Assembly (NCBI GenBank): GCA_033816765.1
Contig: CM066297.1
Span: 2,226,573 to 2,290,572 of the forward strand
Direction: 5' to 3'
Source: Nothopassalora personata
Lineage: Eukaryota; Ascomycota; Dothideomycetes; Mycosphaerellales; Mycosphaerellaceae
Length of the DNA: 64,000 nt
The translations under genes were made by a program, and so were the position numbers. The notes beneath the pieces are model-generated. The model did not search any database. It saw only the letters and a program-made list of their open reading frames with translations, and was not told where the DNA came from. Shown in pieces: positions 63,666 to 64,000 of the stretch. The stretch's first letter is position 1, and each line of letters opens with the position of its first letter.

Positions 63666-64000
63666 ATGGCTGCCGAAAAGCCCCAGAAGATAGGTATTTG
63701 CAATCCCCCCCCCCGGCCATATCTCTGCTCGTCACTCACACGTCAATTAGCAATATTGTCGGTTTATGACAAGACTGGCCTGCTTGACTTAGCGAAAGGT
63801 CTCGTGAAGCAGAACGTCCGACTCCTTGCCTCAGGTGGCACAGCAAAGCTCATCCGTGAAGCCAACTTCCCAGTCGAAGATGTCTCCGCAATCACCAAGG
63901 CACCAGAGATGCTTGCAGGCCGTGTCAAGACCCTCCACCCAGCAGTCCACGCTGGTATTCTAGCTCGTGACCTTGCATCTGACGAGAAGGACTTGGCTGA
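63666..64000 (+). CDS. ADE17: Bifunctional AICAR transformylase/IMP cyclohydrolase, 5' end (cut by window edge)
   Basis: Exon 1 is 63666-63693 (MAAEKPQKI), then a 57-nt intron (GTATTT..TAG) with a C10 run, then exon 2 from 63751 to the window end. The reading [74 protein letters not shown] is the MGS-like IMP cyclohydrolase domain, including the SGGT and [13 protein letters not shown] motifs (here AGRVKTLHP). The enzyme performs the last two steps of de novo purine synthesis. The transformylase half lies beyond the window. Whether it corresponds to ADE16 or ADE17 of yeast cannot be told. Confidence 0.95.
   Translation, partial: MAAEKPQKIGICNPPPRPYLCSSLTRQLAILSVYDKTGLLDLAKGLVKQNVRLLASGGTAKLIREANFPVEDVSAITKAPEMLAGRVKTLHPAVHAGILARDLASDEKDLA

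Overview
The window reads as nuclear DNA of a filamentous ascomycete. The supports are short introns (about 48-130 nt) with GT..AG ends, monocistronic genes on both strands, and fungal-specific families (recyclin-1, Ure2-type GST, INSIG, Atp11, GPI-anchored and small secreted proteins). Decayed repeats carry in-frame TAA/TAG stops of the kind left by repeat-induced point mutation (RIP). A Dothideomycete such as a Capnodiales or Mycosphaerellales member is my inference; nothing here fixes the species.

Housekeeping genes fall in three blocks. Block one (12.6-32.8 kb) has a GST, MSH3, a GPI-anchored protein, a proline/serine-rich protein, recyclin-1 and a synaptojanin-type phosphoinositide phosphatase. 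Block two (38.1-49.1 kb) has an unrecognised two-exon gene, a RING protein, a peroxisomal 4-coumarate-CoA-ligase-like enzyme divergent from ATP11, and a GH47 alpha-mannosidase divergent from a small three-exon gene. Block three (56.4-64 kb) has a PIF1-like helicase, YTM1 divergent from an INSIG gene, a Myb/SANT-like gene, and the 5' end of the bifunctional purine gene ADE16/17.

The rest (about 2.4-12.6, 13.4-17.1, 32.9-38.1 and 49.6-55.9 kb) is accessory sequence. It holds small secreted protein genes, gene relics (F-box/DUF7730-like, M20 peptidase, MFS transporter, GNAT-like, GFA-domain), TpA-rich decayed DNA, and a dispersed repeat present three times.

The most striking feature is a pair of Tc1/mariner-type (DD34E) transposons in inverted orientation. 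Element A (8216-11705, 3490 bp) has 27-bp terminal inverted repeats, TA target duplications and two convergent genes: a transposase and a 540-aa protein with a Cys/His cluster that I do not recognise. Element B (51780-53136, 1357 bp) matches A wherever I compared them, but lacks 2134 bp. The deletion fuses the transposase after all three catalytic residues to about 93 codons read antisense from the other arm. The two copies show no RIP mutations, while nearby relics appear RIP-damaged. Three candidate effector-like secreted proteins lie in these repeat-rich blocks.
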